Shown: positions 1 to 8,245, numbered from the stretch's first letter. The stretch: DNA of 27,809 nt from CAYVUV01 sp964455095 (GCA_964455095.1 CAYVUV010000302.1:1-27809), one strand, 5' to 3'. The notes: generated from the letters alone by a model not told the origin. Program-made: numbers and translations.

Positions 1-510
1 CTCGACGACGAGGAGGAGGCCCTCGTGGGTCGCGTCATCCCGGTGCCGCTGGCGCTGCTCGGCCTGGCCTTCATCGCCTGCGCCGTGCTCGTGGCAGGTT
101 TGCCGCCGCTGTCGGGCTTCGTCGCCAAAGTCACGCTGATGGCGGCGCTGGCGAGATCCGCGGGACTCGGCATTTCGACCGCGCCCACGGGGGCGATCTG
201 GTGGCTCTTCGCACTCCTCCTCCTCTCCGGGCTGGTCGCAACCGTCTCCATGACACGGACGGGCATTCGCTACTTCTGGTCGCCGGCGGACCGCACAGCG
301 CCCCGTCTGAACGTCGCCGAGGGCGTGCCCGTCCTCGCGCTCCTTCTTGCCTGCGCCTGGCTCACCGTGAGCGCCGAGCGCGTCCTCCGCTACACGAGCG
401 CCACCGCCGAGGCGCTTCACGCGCCGGCAGCCTACATCAATGCGGTCTTGTCGACGAAGCCGGTACCGGGACCGACGCAGCAGCTCGCCGACGCGGAGAC
501 CGCGCGGTGA
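1..510 (+). CDS. mrpD: Mrp/Mnh cation:proton antiporter subunit D, C-terminal part (5' end outside window)
   Basis: The reading frame is open from base 1 and stops with TGA at 508-510, so the gene starts upstream of the window. The product is the C-terminal end of a proton-channel subunit of the NuoM/NuoN/MrpD family. It keeps a conserved late helix with the residues GLPPLSGFVAK, followed by hydrophobic segments around bases 60-110, 200-260 and 325-365 and a short polar tail. In Mrp complexes subunit D pairs with subunit A to drive Na+(K+)/H+ exchange across the inner membrane. The assignment as D rather than a respiratory complex I subunit rests on context, since E, F and G genes follow directly. 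The stop overlaps the next start by 4 bases (GTGA), which suggests translational coupling. Confidence 0.88.
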   Translation, partial: LDDEEEALVGRVIPVPLALLGLAFIACAVLVAGLPPLSGFVAKVTLMAALARSAGLGISTAPTGAIWWLFALLLLSGLVATVSMTRTGIRYFWSPADRTAPRLNVAEGVPVLALLLACAWLTVSAERVLRYTSATAEALHAPAAYINAVLSTKPVPGPTQQLADAETAR

Positions 511-1004
511 CCAGCGTGAAGCGGCTCGTGCCCGCGCCGCTCTTGTCGGCCGCGCTGCTCGCGCTGTGGCTTGCGTTGGCGCGTGAGGCGAACCTGGGCC
601 AGGCTCTGCTGGGGATCGCGCTCGCGCTGGTGGTGCCGGTTGTGACCGCGAAGCTGCGGCCGACGCCGGTGCGCGTGCGCCGACCGCTGACCATCGTGCA
701 CTTCATTCTGACAGTCGGCCGCGACGTATTGATGTCGAACTTCGCGGTCGCATGGGGCGTCGTGGCGTGGCGATGGCGAACGCCCCGCGCCGGCTTCGTG
801 ATCATCCCGCTCGAGCTGCGCGATCCGTACGGACTGGCGGCGCTGGCCATGGTGACGACGGTCGTGCCGGGCACGGTTTGGTCGGAGCTCGCATTCGACC
901 GCAGCGCGGTGATGCTGCACGTCTGGGACGTCGACGATGAGGCCGCCTTCGTCGCCCGCTACAAAGCCCGCTACGAGAAGCCGCTGCAGGAGATCTTCGA
1001 ATGA
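507..1004 (+). CDS. mrpE: Mrp/Mnh antiporter subunit E
   Basis: This 165-residue membrane protein matches the MnhE/MrpE family in length and pattern. It has two N-terminal hydrophobic helices (about residues 8-50), a stretch with a VGRDVLMSN-type motif near residue 75, and a C-terminal cytoplasmic domain containing TVVPGTVWSE and LHVWDVDDE, both typical of MrpE. The frame is open further upstream, but the GTG at 507 overlaps the mrpD stop as GTGA and gives the usual family length, so it is preferred. The stop overlaps the mrpF start (ATGA). MrpE is a structural subunit of the inner-membrane Mrp complex used in Na+ and pH homeostasis. Confidence 0.9.
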   Translation: MTSVKRLVPAPLLSAALLALWLALAREANLGQALLGIALALVVPVVTAKLRPTPVRVRRPLTIVHFILTVGRDVLMSNFAVAWGVVAWRWRTPRAGFVIIPLELRDPYGLAALAMVTTVVPGTVWSELAFDRSAVMLHVWDVDDEAAFVARYKARYEKPLQEIFE

Positions 1005-1279
1005 GCCCGATCCTCTCCTTCGCCATCGTCTTCGCGCTCGGCTGCTACGCGGTGGCCTCGGTCCTCGTGCTCGTGAGGTTGGTCGGCGGCCCACGCGCAC
1101 AGGACCGCATATTCGCGCTCGACCTCCTCTACTTCCATGGGATGCTCGTGATGCTGGTGCTCGGCATCCGTCACGCCAGCGCCATCTACTTCGAGGGGGC
1201 GCTGCTCATCGCTCTCTTCAGCTTCGTGAGCTCGTCAGCGATGGCGAAGTTCCTGCTGCGTGGCGAGGTGATCGAATGA
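1001..1279 (+). CDS. mrpF: Mrp/Mnh antiporter subunit F
   Basis: This is a 92-residue, three-helix membrane protein of the MrpF/MnhF/PhaF family. The signature LVRLVGGPRAQDRIFALD lies between the first two helices (about residues 24-41), and the last helix runs to the C-terminus. The ATG overlaps the mrpE stop by 4 bases, and the TGA overlaps the mrpG ATG by 4 bases. It is one of the small subunits of the multi-subunit cation/proton antiporter, and its length is normal for the family. Confidence 0.92.
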   Translation: MSPILSFAIVFALGCYAVASVLVLVRLVGGPRAQDRIFALDLLYFHGMLVMLVLGIRHASAIYFEGALLIALFSFVSSSAMAKFLLRGEVIE

Positions 1280-1632
1280 ACGGAAGCGTGGCCTTTTGGG
1301 TCGAGGCGGTGACGGCCGTGTTGCTCGTGCTGAGCGGTGTGTTCGTCGTCATCTCCGCGATCGGGTTCCTCCGGATGCAAGACTTCTTCCTGCGCATGCA
1401 TCCGCCCGCTCTCGCGTACACCTTCGGCAGCTGGTGCGTGACGCTCGCCGGCATTCTCTACTTCTCGATGGTCGAGGCCCGCCTCATGCTCTTTCCGTGG
1501 CTCATCATCATCCTACTCTCCATCACCGTCCCGGTGACGACGCTGTTGCTGGCACGAGCGGCGCTGTTTCGACGTCGCAGTGCGGCAGCCCCGGGCACGC
1601 CACCATCGCTTAGTGCCGTCCGCGACTCTTAA
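1276..1632 (+). CDS. mrpG: Mrp/Mnh antiporter subunit G
   Basis: This 118-residue membrane protein belongs to the MrpG/MnhG/PhaG family. The first helix (about residues 10-32) is followed by the diagnostic stretch GFLRMQDFFLRMHPPA, then two more helices (about residues 48-90) and a short basic C-terminal tail. The ATG at 1276 overlaps the mrpF stop. The frame is open well upstream, but that extension has no family similarity. This appears to be the last gene of the operon: only 39 bases separate its stop from the convergent aminotransferase gene, and I saw no strong intrinsic terminator there. Confidence 0.92.
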   Translation: MNGSVAFWVEAVTAVLLVLSGVFVVISAIGFLRMQDFFLRMHPPALAYTFGSWCVTLAGILYFSMVEARLMLFPWLIIILLSITVPVTTLLLARAALFRRRSAAAPGTPPSLSAVRDS

Positions 1633-1671
1633 ATCCAGTTCGCCGCTGAACGACCGGTCCTCTATTGACAA

Positions 1672-2841
1672 TCACGCCCGCAGCGAATGCCGAAGCCTAT
1701 CCATTGCCTGCCTGAGCCGGGCGTCCGGTACGGTCAGCGAGATCCGGAAGAAGCCTTCACCGTACTCGCCGTAGGCCCGGCCTGGAGCAACGATGACCCG
1801 GGCCTCGTCGAGGAGCAGATCGGCGAATTCAATGCTCGTCATGCCGTTCGGCGTCGGCGCCCATAGGTAGAAGGTGCCTTTGGGCGACGCACATTCGATA
1901 CCGGTCTGCTGTAGCGTGGCGATCACCAGATTGCGACGGCGAGCATAAATTTGCTGCATGCGTGGGAGATGGCCCTCGCAGTGCGTGAAGGCGGCGATAG
2001 CGGCATACTGGATGGCGTTGAAAATCCCCGAATCCGTGCTCGCCTTCACCTTCGTGATTGCCGCGATGATGTCGGGGTTCCCGAGCGCCATGCCGATGCG
2101 CCACCCGGTCATGTTGAAGGACTTGGACAGCGAGCTGAGCTCGACGCCGACGTCCTTGGCACCCGGAACGGACAGGAAACTGAGCGGCTTTTCACCGTCG
2201 AAGACGACCTCGATAAAAGGATTGTCGTAGCAAATGGCGATGTCATAGCTGCGCGCGAAGTCGACCAGTTCGTTCAGGAACGCGATGGTGGCCACGGCAC
2301 CGGTCGGATTGTTCGGGTAGTTGACAAACATTGCCGTCGCCCTTCGAGCCAAGTCGGGCGAGATGTCCCTCAACGCTGGCCGGTAGCCGTGTTCGGCCTG
2401 GATCGCGACCTTCACAGGTTCGCCGCCGGCAATCACGACGCTGGCGTTGTAGGCCGGGTAGCCGGGATCAGTCATCAGCACTGTGTCGCCCGGGTTGACT
2501 TGCGCCAAGGCGAAGTGGAGACAGCCCTCCTTCGAGCCAAACAGCGCCACGATCTCCATGTCCGGATCGACGGCCACCCCGTAGCGCTTCTGGTACCACC
2601 GCGCGACCGCGGCTTGGAAGCCGCGCGTGCCGTGTACTTCGTTCGTCGGGTAGCGATGGTTGCCAGGGTCTAACGCCGCGCGTGCCAGCTCGCGTATGAT
2701 CACGTCCGGCGTCGGCTCGACCGGATCGCCGACGGCGAGGTTGATCACGTCGACGCCAGCCCCTGTCATCCGAGCCACCTTCTGCCGCAACCGTGCGAAC
2801 GGGTCGGATGGGATTTTCGTCAAACGCGCTGCTGACTGCAT
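1672..2841 (-). CDS. PLP-dependent class I/II aminotransferase, DapL/AspC-like
   Basis: The 389-residue protein is a fold-type I aminotransferase. Seen motifs are the N-terminal NLAVGDPVEPTPD loop (about 34-46), the substrate/PLP motif NYPNNPTGA (174-182), and the Schiff-base lysine K240 in SSLSKSFNMTGWR. A C-terminal FFRISL arginine is probably the carboxylate-binding residue. The frame extends upstream to base 3042, but the ATG at 2841 is preceded by GGAGGAGGG at good spacing and begins at the normal family start. The N-terminal GDP loop resembles LL-diaminopimelate and aspartate-type aminotransferases, but substrate cannot be assigned from sequence. It converges on the Mrp operon and diverges from the RND pseudogene. 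Confidence 0.88.
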   Translation of the reverse strand: MQSAARLTKIPSDPFARLRQKVARMTGAGVDVINLAVGDPVEPTPDVIIRELARAALDPGNHRYPTNEVHGTRGFQAAVARWYQKRYGVAVDPDMEIVALFGSKEGCLHFALAQVNPGDTVLMTDPGYPAYNASVVIAGGEPVKVAIQAEHGYRPALRDISPDLARRATAMFVNYPNNPTGAVATIAFLNELVDFARSYDIAICYDNPFIEVVFDGEKPLSFLSVPGAKDVGVELSSLSKSFNMTGWRIGMALGNPDIIAAITKVKASTDSGIFNAIQYAAIAAFTHCEGHLPRMQQIYARRRNLVIATLQQTGIECASPKGTFYLWAPTPNGMTSIEFADLLLDEARVIVAPGRAYGEYGEGFFRISLTVPDARLRQAMDRLRHSLRA

Positions 2842-3317
2842 CAGCCCTCCTCCACCATCGAATGCACCAACGCAATGGCCGCGACACGCTGCGGTCGTCA
2901 GGGTCCTCACCTTGGCTCGCGCATCGGTCATTCTGAAAGCGTGTAACGCGCACTCATCAACTTGAGCGGGACGCGGAGTTAGCCCGAGCCGGATCCCTAA
3001 TGGGAGCGGCGGGAACTGCAAAAGTGTCCAAACGTCATCCAACGACCATCTTGATCACAGGATACTAGCGCGCTGGACGGTTTCCAGGGAACGTTTCGCG
3101 CGCGGAGCGCGAAAGAGCGAAGAAGGATACTTGCAGCTGCGATCGTCGATGGTACTTAGAATACATTCCGAGGCGTTTGCCGTCACTGCAACATCACCGC
3201 TCGTGTCATACCGTCGATTACGTCGACTCTGGAGGGGCAGGAGAAATGCGCTGACGGCGCGCAGTTGTGGTTCTCGCTTGACCCTACTGTTTGGGAACGG
3301 CTTGAAGGTGAAGTGTC
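2842..3317. other. Intergenic region between divergent aminotransferase and RND remnant
   Basis: No convincing gene was found in these 476 bases. Frames open across it give proteins without recognisable domains. It should hold the promoter of the minus-strand aminotransferase and the former promoter of the plus-strand RND operon. The one notable element is the GGTTTCCAGGGAAC stretch at 3079-3104, listed separately. Confidence 0.5.
3079..3104 (+). promoter_or_regulatory. GGAAC-type element similar to the one upstream of the ECF sigma gene
   Basis: The stretch GGTTTCCAGGGAACGTTTC followed by CGCGC closely matches the one at 22697-22720, with one inserted base and three substitutions over about 26 bases. 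GGAACGT at 3088-3094 looks like an ECF -35 element, but the expected -10 position shows no TCTNA-like hexamer, so promoter activity is doubtful. It lies about 215 bases upstream of the broken efflux operon. Confidence 0.3.
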
Positions 3318-4798
3318 ATGAAGATGACTTACCCACTGTTCTGGTTCCTCGCCGTGCTGCTCTTCTTGGGCGCGGCGTTAACAGGCTGCGAGCGGAGTGC
3401 GCCTTTCCTGGCTGAGGTCCCGCCCCCCCGCGGTCAACGTCAGCCGGCCGATCGAGCGCGAAGTCGTCGATTACAACGCCTTTACCGGGCGGACGGCCGC
3501 GATCAAGTCCGTTGCGACCGAGCCCGCGTCAGCGGCTACCTGGACAAGATCCACTTCCGCGACGGGTCTGAGGTCGTGAACGTGTTCGGGCCGGCGGCGG
3601 TGCCGGGCCTCGGCAACTCCGGCGGCTTCAAGCTGATGGTGCAAGGGACCGGCGACGTCAACTTCGACGCGCTGCAGGCCCAGGCGGACAACCTGGCCGT
3701 CCAAGGCAACCAGCAGCCCGGCCTCGTCGGCCTGTTCCGCGCCGGCACTCCCCCGGTCTACGTGGACGTGGACCGGGTCAAGGTCAAGACGATGGGGGGA
3801 GCTCACCGAAGTCTTCGACGCGCTGCAGGTGTACCTGGGCGGCTACTACGTCAACGACTTCAACCGCTTCGGCCGCACCTGGCAGGTAAACCTCCAGGCC
3901 GACGCCCGTTCCGCACGGACGAGGAGGTCGTGCGCCAGTTCAAGGTCCGCAACGCCAACGGCGACATGGTGCCGGTGGGAGCCGTGGCCGAGGTGCGCGA
4001 CTCCACCGAGCCGGTCCAGATCACCCGGTACAACATGTTACCGGCGGCCGCCATTAACGCCTGGGGTCAGCACCGACGACGTCCTGGCGACCATGGAAGC
4101 CCTGGCGGATCGGGAACTGCCCCGTCACATGTCCTACGAGTGGACGGAGCTGAGCTTCCTGCAGGAGCAGTCCAGCAGGGTCGAGTCGCTCCGGGATTTA
4201 CAGCAAAACCCCTTCAGTGCGTTCGCGCTCGGGGTGGTGCTGGTCTTCTTCGTGCTGGCGGCGCTTTACGAGAGCTGGTCGCTGCCGCTGGCCGTGATCC
4301 TGGTCGTCCCGATGTGCCTGCTGTCCGCCCTCGCCGGCATTGCCCTGGCGCGGATGGACATCGACATCTACATGCAGATCGGTCTCGTGGTGCTGGTGAG
4401 CCTGGCGTGCAAGAACTCCATCATGATTGTCGAGTTCGCGCGTGACCGGCAGCAGGAGGGTGCCTCCCGGTTCGAGGCCGCGGTGGAGGCCGCGCGCGTG
4501 CGCCTCCGGCCGATCATCATGACGTCGCTGCCGTTCATCGGCGGCGTGTTCCCACTGGTGATCGCCCAAGGAGCCGGGGCCGAGATGCGCCGCACGCTGG
4601 GCACGGCGGTGTTTTACGGCATGATCGGCGTGACCGTGCGGCATCTTCCTGACTCCGGTCTTCTACTACGTGGTCCGGTGGTTCAGCGACCGGAAACCGG
4701 CCGAGCCCGCGCGGATGTCAGCGGACGCCGCCGCCGAAAAGGACCACCCCCGGGGAGGACCGACGGAGCGACGATTGGTTTCGAAAACCACCCAATAG
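3318..4798 (+). pseudogene. RND efflux pump remnant: adaptor (MFP) N-terminus joined to permease C-terminus, frameshifted
   Basis: The first about 29 codons encode a lipoprotein signal ending in the lipobox LTGC, followed by a membrane-fusion-protein start (NVSRPIEREVVDYNAFTGR, then RVSGYLDKIHF). At about 3577-3585 the sequence jumps into the middle of an AcrB-type permease (FGPAAVPGLGNSGG) and continues through ELTEVFDALQ, FGRTWQVNLQ, GVVLVFFVLAALYESW and the late GTAVFYGMIG helix to a tail ending in TAG at 4796-4798. The rest of the adaptor and roughly the first two thirds of the permease are missing. To follow the homology the frame must change near 3428, 3515, 3796, 3905, 4066 and 4638. 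No functional pump can be made. The deletion is a real structural change; some single-base shifts could be sequencing error. The permease part resembles the CusA/AcrB superfamily (HAE1-like). Confidence 0.85.
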
Positions 4799-4837
4799 GA
4801 CATCCAAACCCAGTCAATACTCAGAAAGGGGGCCAAC

Positions 4838-6022
4838 GTGTCCGCGATTGCCCAACCCGGTGAACGGCAGAAACTATCATGGTTTGTCTTTGGCCTGATG
4901 GCCAGTGTTACCTTTGTCGGTATTCTGTCCGAGCTGGTACCGTCGGGCATTTTGCCGCAGATGACCGAGGGCCTGGGAGTTTCCGAAACCCAGGTCGGCT
5001 TCCTGGTCGGTGTCTATGCGTTGGCTTCCGCAATTGCCGCCATCCCAGTGGTCACCGCAACCCTGGCGGTCAACCGCAAGACGCTATTGATGGCGCTGCT
5101 GATCGGATTCGCGGCCTCCAACATCGTTGTCGCCCTCTCCTCGTCCTATGCCGTCATCGTTGCCTGCCGCGTTCTCGGCGGCATTTGCGCGGGCGTGATG
5201 TGGCCCATGATCGCGGCCTATGGCACGCGCCTGGTACCCGAAAACATGCACGGCAAGGCCATCACGGTCATCATGTCGGGCAACACTCTGGGCGTGAGCA
5301 TCGGCATGCCTGCGATGACGACGATCGGTATCACGTTCGGCTGGCGGACCGAATTCATGGTATTGGGGCTGATCGTCGTAGCCATTGCCGTGCTGTCGTA
5401 TTTCTACCTGCCCTCCGTTGAAGGCGAGAAGCTCAGCAAGAGCAATTCGCCCCTGGCAGTGATGAAAATGACTTCGGTACTGATCGTTCTGCTGTTGACG
5501 TTCCTGTCGGTCACGGCTCACTACGGCATCTACACCTACATCACCTTGCTGGTGGACATAATCGGCTTCACAGGCGGCATTGGCTTGGCGTTACTGATCT
5601 TCGGAATTGGGTCGGTCATCTCGGTCTTTGTTTCCGCGAAATTCATTGACACTCATCTGCGCCCCCTGATCGTCGTCATGCTCGCCATTGGCGGCGTTTC
5701 AATGGCCATGTTTCTCGCATTCAAGGGAACCCCTGTCATCTCGCATCTCGCGTTTTTCCTGTGGGGCCTGGCCTTTGGCCCGCTGGTGACGATGTATCAG
5801 ACCGCCGTCAGCAAACAGGTTGAAGAAGCCAAGGACGTGGCCACTTCGGTGCAATCCAGCGTCTTCAACTTCTCGATCATGATCGCCACCTGGATTGGCG
5901 CGTTGCTGTTGACCAATTACCCGAAAACCGGCGCCAGGGGCATCGTCTACACGTCACTGGTCTGCTTCATTCTGGCCACCATCCTCGCGTTCCTGTCCAA
6001 GCGCACCCTGCGCTCTTCCTGA
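4838..6022 (+). CDS. MFS transporter, DHA1-like (AraJ/YdhP type)
   Basis: This 394-residue protein has a 12-helix major facilitator layout. The first helix pair contains LSELVPSGILPQM, typical of arabinose/drug-efflux-like DHA1 carriers. A loop 2/3 basic motif and CRVLGGICAGVMWPM in helix 4-5 are also present, and an LPSVEGEK loop precedes the second six-helix half. The GTG start at 4838 is preceded by AAGGGGG. The stop lies 32 bases before a CodA-type amidohydrolase, and the pair reads as a two-gene uptake/catabolism or export unit. E. coli codA is paired with the unrelated permease CodB, so this transporter may carry a different substrate. Both genes look less GC-rich than their surroundings, suggesting acquisition by transfer. 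The substrate is unknown. Confidence 0.85.
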   Translation: MSAIAQPGERQKLSWFVFGLMASVTFVGILSELVPSGILPQMTEGLGVSETQVGFLVGVYALASAIAAIPVVTATLAVNRKTLLMALLIGFAASNIVVALSSSYAVIVACRVLGGICAGVMWPMIAAYGTRLVPENMHGKAITVIMSGNTLGVSIGMPAMTTIGITFGWRTEFMVLGLIVVAIAVLSYFYLPSVEGEKLSKSNSPLAVMKMTSVLIVLLLTFLSVTAHYGIYTYITLLVDIIGFTGGIGLALLIFGIGSVISVFVSAKFIDTHLRPLIVVMLAIGGVSMAMFLAFKGTPVISHLAFFLWGLAFGPLVTMYQTAVSKQVEEAKDVATSVQSSVFNFSIMIATWIGALLLTNYPKTGARGIVYTSLVCFILATILAFLSKRTLRSS

Positions 6023-6054
6023 GTATCGTTGTCAAACCATCAAGGGAGAAAGCC

Positions 6055-7314
6055 ATGAAGAAGTTCACCAACGCTCGCATCTACCGGCAGCACGATGAAG
6101 CCAGCGAGATCCTGGTCGACAAAGGCGTCATCAAGCAAATCGGCACGGGTCTGCCCAACGCAGATGAGGAGATCGACCTGCGGGGCCATCTTGTGGTCCC
6201 GCCTTACGTGGATCCCCACCTGCACCTGGATTACGTGTACACCGGCGGCAGCGCCGGCGCGACGAATACGAGCGGCACGCTGTTCGAAGGCATCGCGCGT
6301 TGGCACGATGTCAAGAAAGCGCAGACGCTCGCGGACGCCAGAGAACGTGCGCTGAAGGGCATCCAGGAAGAGGTTTCCAGAGGCGTCCAGTTCATTCGCA
6401 CCCACATCGACGTGGATGATCCCAAGCTGACCGGGCTGAAGGCGATGCTGGAGATCCGCGAACAACTCAAGGACAACGTTACCATCCAGATCGTCGCCTT
6501 CCCGCAGGAGGGCATGTACGCCTACAAGGGCGGCGACGAGATGATCGAGGAGGCGCTCAAGATGGGCGCGGACTGTGTCGGCGGCATCCCACACTTCGAG
6601 TGGGCACGCGAGTTCGGCGAGAAGTCCGTTCACCGCACCGTCGAGTTGGCCGACAAGTACGGCAAGTTGATCGACGTGCACTGCGACGAAACCGACGACG
6701 CGCTGAGCCGCTTCGTCGAGCTGCTCAACGCTCTGGTGATGATCGAAGGCATCGGTACCCGCTCGACGGCTAGCCATACCTGTTCCTTCGGCTCGGCGGA
6801 TGATGCCTACGCCTTCCGCATGATGGGACTGTTCCAGAAGTCGGGGTTGAATTTCATCGCCAATCCCACCGAGAACGCTTATCTGCAGGGCCGCCAGGAC
6901 ACATATCCCAAGCGCCGCGGCATGACCCGGGTGAAGGAGATGTGGGAGAACGGCATTAATGTCTGCTTCGGCCAGGACTCGATCAACGACCCGTGGTATC
7001 CGGTCGGCAACGGCAACATGATGAACATTCTCGACAACGGCATCCACCTCGCACACATCATGTCGTTCGGCGAACTGGACAGGTGCCTGGACCTGATCAC
7101 CTACAACGGCGCAAAGACGTTGGATGTGGTCGACCAGTACGGCATCGAAGAGGGCAAGCCGGCCAACTTCCTGGTGCTGGACGCCGATACGCCGTTCGAG
7201 GCCGTGCGCCAGCGCGCCGACGTGCTGGCATCGATCCGCCATGGCGAATACCTCTTCAAGCGCCCCGAGGCGAGCTACGAGGTCGAGCTCGACGTCTTCA
7301 GGAAGACCAAGTAA
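6055..7314 (+). CDS. codA: CodA-family amidohydrolase (cytosine/creatinine deaminase-like)
   Basis: The 419-residue protein matches E. coli cytosine deaminase along its length. Metal ligands of the amidohydrolase barrel are visible: HLH at 55-57, H209 in DVHCDETDD, H241 in ASHTCS, and D308. The base-recognition Gln (Q151 in IVAFPQEG) and the DTYPKRRG segment are conserved. E212 corresponds to the catalytic glutamate. The one notable change is FGQDSI at 305-310 where E. coli CodA has FGHDDV; the second Asp (E. coli D314) controls substrate preference. The enzyme is therefore a metal-dependent deaminase of a small cyclic amidine (cytosine, isocytosine, creatinine or similar), with the substrate open. 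The start has AGGGAGA 8 bases upstream. It is probably co-transcribed with the MFS gene. Confidence 0.85.
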   Translation: MKKFTNARIYRQHDEASEILVDKGVIKQIGTGLPNADEEIDLRGHLVVPPYVDPHLHLDYVYTGGSAGATNTSGTLFEGIARWHDVKKAQTLADARERALKGIQEEVSRGVQFIRTHIDVDDPKLTGLKAMLEIREQLKDNVTIQIVAFPQEGMYAYKGGDEMIEEALKMGADCVGGIPHFEWAREFGEKSVHRTVELADKYGKLIDVHCDETDDALSRFVELLNALVMIEGIGTRSTASHTCSFGSADDAYAFRMMGLFQKSGLNFIANPTENAYLQGRQDTYPKRRGMTRVKEMWENGINVCFGQDSINDPWYPVGNGNMMNILDNGIHLAHIMSFGELDRCLDLITYNGAKTLDVVDQYGIEEGKPANFLVLDADTPFEAVRQRADVLASIRHGEYLFKRPEASYEVELDVFRKTK

Positions 7315-7322
7315 GGCTCACG

Positions 7323-7357
7323 CCGTTGCCTGATAGTAGGGCAGCACCAGGCAACGG
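7323..7357 (+). terminator. Stem-loop just after the codA-like gene
   Basis: The arms CCGTTGCCTG (7323-7332) and CAGGCAACGG (7348-7357) are perfectly complementary over 10 bases around a 15-base loop, starting 8 bases after the stop codon. No T-run follows, so it may act as a Rho-dependent or mRNA-stabilising 3' hairpin rather than a classic intrinsic terminator. Confidence 0.5.
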
Positions 7358-7422
7358 GTGCCGTTGACCCCGAGACGGAACGTTTAGCCAAGCGGCAAGT
7401 GGATATGAACCTCGCCGCCCGA

Positions 7423-7475
7423 GGAGGTCGAGTTATCATAGGGGGCATGATCGCCTGATCGCGCACTCGACCTCC
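7423..7475 (+). promoter_or_regulatory. 11-bp inverted repeat in the leader of the ftsH remnant
   Basis: GGAGGTCGAGT (7423-7433) is perfectly complementary to ACTCGACCTCC (7465-7475). The loop contains a second small stem, ATCAT/ATGAT. The structure ends next to the GGGAGG ribosome binding site (7475-7480) of the following ATG at 7488, so it could have controlled translation of ftsH. No T-run argues against a terminator. Confidence 0.4.
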
Positions 7476-7487
7476 GGGAGGTCACAC

Positions 7488-7905
7488 ATGAGTTCGATGA
7501 GACGGCTAACACGACCCGATAGCGACTCCCCGCCAACCGGCCGGGTCCAGACCAACAAGAGGCCGGGTCCGCCGAATCGTAGCGAACGTGCGGAGACGCC
7601 GCCGAGACGAACTTGCTGTGGTTCTCGCTCGTGCTACTCGCAAACTATCTGCTCGTGAGACTCTTGATACCAGACCCCGAGGCGCCGGTTACAGTGCCCT
7701 ATCTCTGTTTGAGGAGCAGGTCGTGAAGGGCAACGTCGAAGCTACAACCGGGGCGAGATCATCACGGGTCGCTTCGCGGCGACGGTGACCTACCCGCCCG
7801 CAGACGAGGAGAGCACGGCCCCGGACGCGGCGCCCCAAACGACGGGCAGACGAGGTGGTACGCACCGTCACGGCCCCTCGAAGGCAGTCACCTCATTCAC
7901 GACTA
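7488..7905 (+). pseudogene. ftsH: FtsH-type zinc metalloprotease, N-terminal remnant
   Basis: An ATG at 7488 follows a good ribosome binding site (GGGAGG) and opens a polar, proline-rich N-terminus. A one-base shift near 7608 gives NLLWFSLVLLANYLLVRLL, the first FtsH membrane helix. This is followed by APVTVPY, SLFEEQVVKGNVE and, in yet another frame, YNRGEIITGRF and VTYPPADEEST, all matching the periplasmic domain of FtsH. Homology ends around 7903 near SFTTTL. The second helix, AAA+ ATPase and HEXXH protease domains are absent. The remnant then runs straight into a porin fragment. With three frameshifts and a large 3' deletion it cannot make a protease. Confidence 0.75.
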
Positions 7906-8231
7906 CGCTGCGTGGGGCGCGCTCTATGGCGAGCTTTCGTGCCGCACAGGTGCAACTTGCTCAGAAGGTCCAACTGATGGCGAACGTGGCTTTCTACTGG
8001 CGGGAGAGCACAAACGACGGGATATACGCGCTCGGCGGCATGAACTCCGACCCGAGAATGGCGATGGCGTTACATCGGCATGCAGGCCGAAGTGCACGTA
8101 GAGTATCAGGTCGACGGCACCTGTCGGTAGCGGGCTCCTACTCGATCTTCACCGCGGGCGCCTTCATCGAGGATACCGGCGCTAGCGAGACCATCCACTT
8201 TGTTGGCACCGAGATCCTCTACCGATTTTGA
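7906..8231 (+). pseudogene. Alginate-export/porin-type outer-membrane protein, C-terminal remnant
   Basis: After the ftsH homology stops, the frame encodes AQKVQLMANVAFYWREST, then (shifted) a MQAEVHVEYQVD segment, then SYSIFTAGAFIEDTG and HFVGTEILYRF before TGA. These are the alternating beta strands and the terminal aromatic residue of an outer-membrane barrel. They resemble the C-terminus of alginate_exp-family proteins as I remember the family. Two frame changes near 8070 and 8115 are needed. Only about the last 100 residues remain, without start or signal peptide, so the gene is dead. Confidence 0.6.
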
Positions 8232-8245
8232 GTTGGGGCGCAGGG

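Noticed and set aside
432..1100. Long minus-strand open frames opposite the Mrp genes
   Set aside because: Arg/His-rich low-complexity translations typical of antisense frames in high-GC DNA; the plus-strand Mrp genes explain the region.
3131..3415. A 94-codon frame before the RND remnant
   Set aside because: No ribosome binding site, no motif, and it overlaps the lipoprotein start in another frame.
3318..4863. Programmed frameshifting as explanation for the RND region
   Set aside because: About six shifts plus a deletion of most of two genes cannot yield a working pump; decay or sequencing error is simpler.
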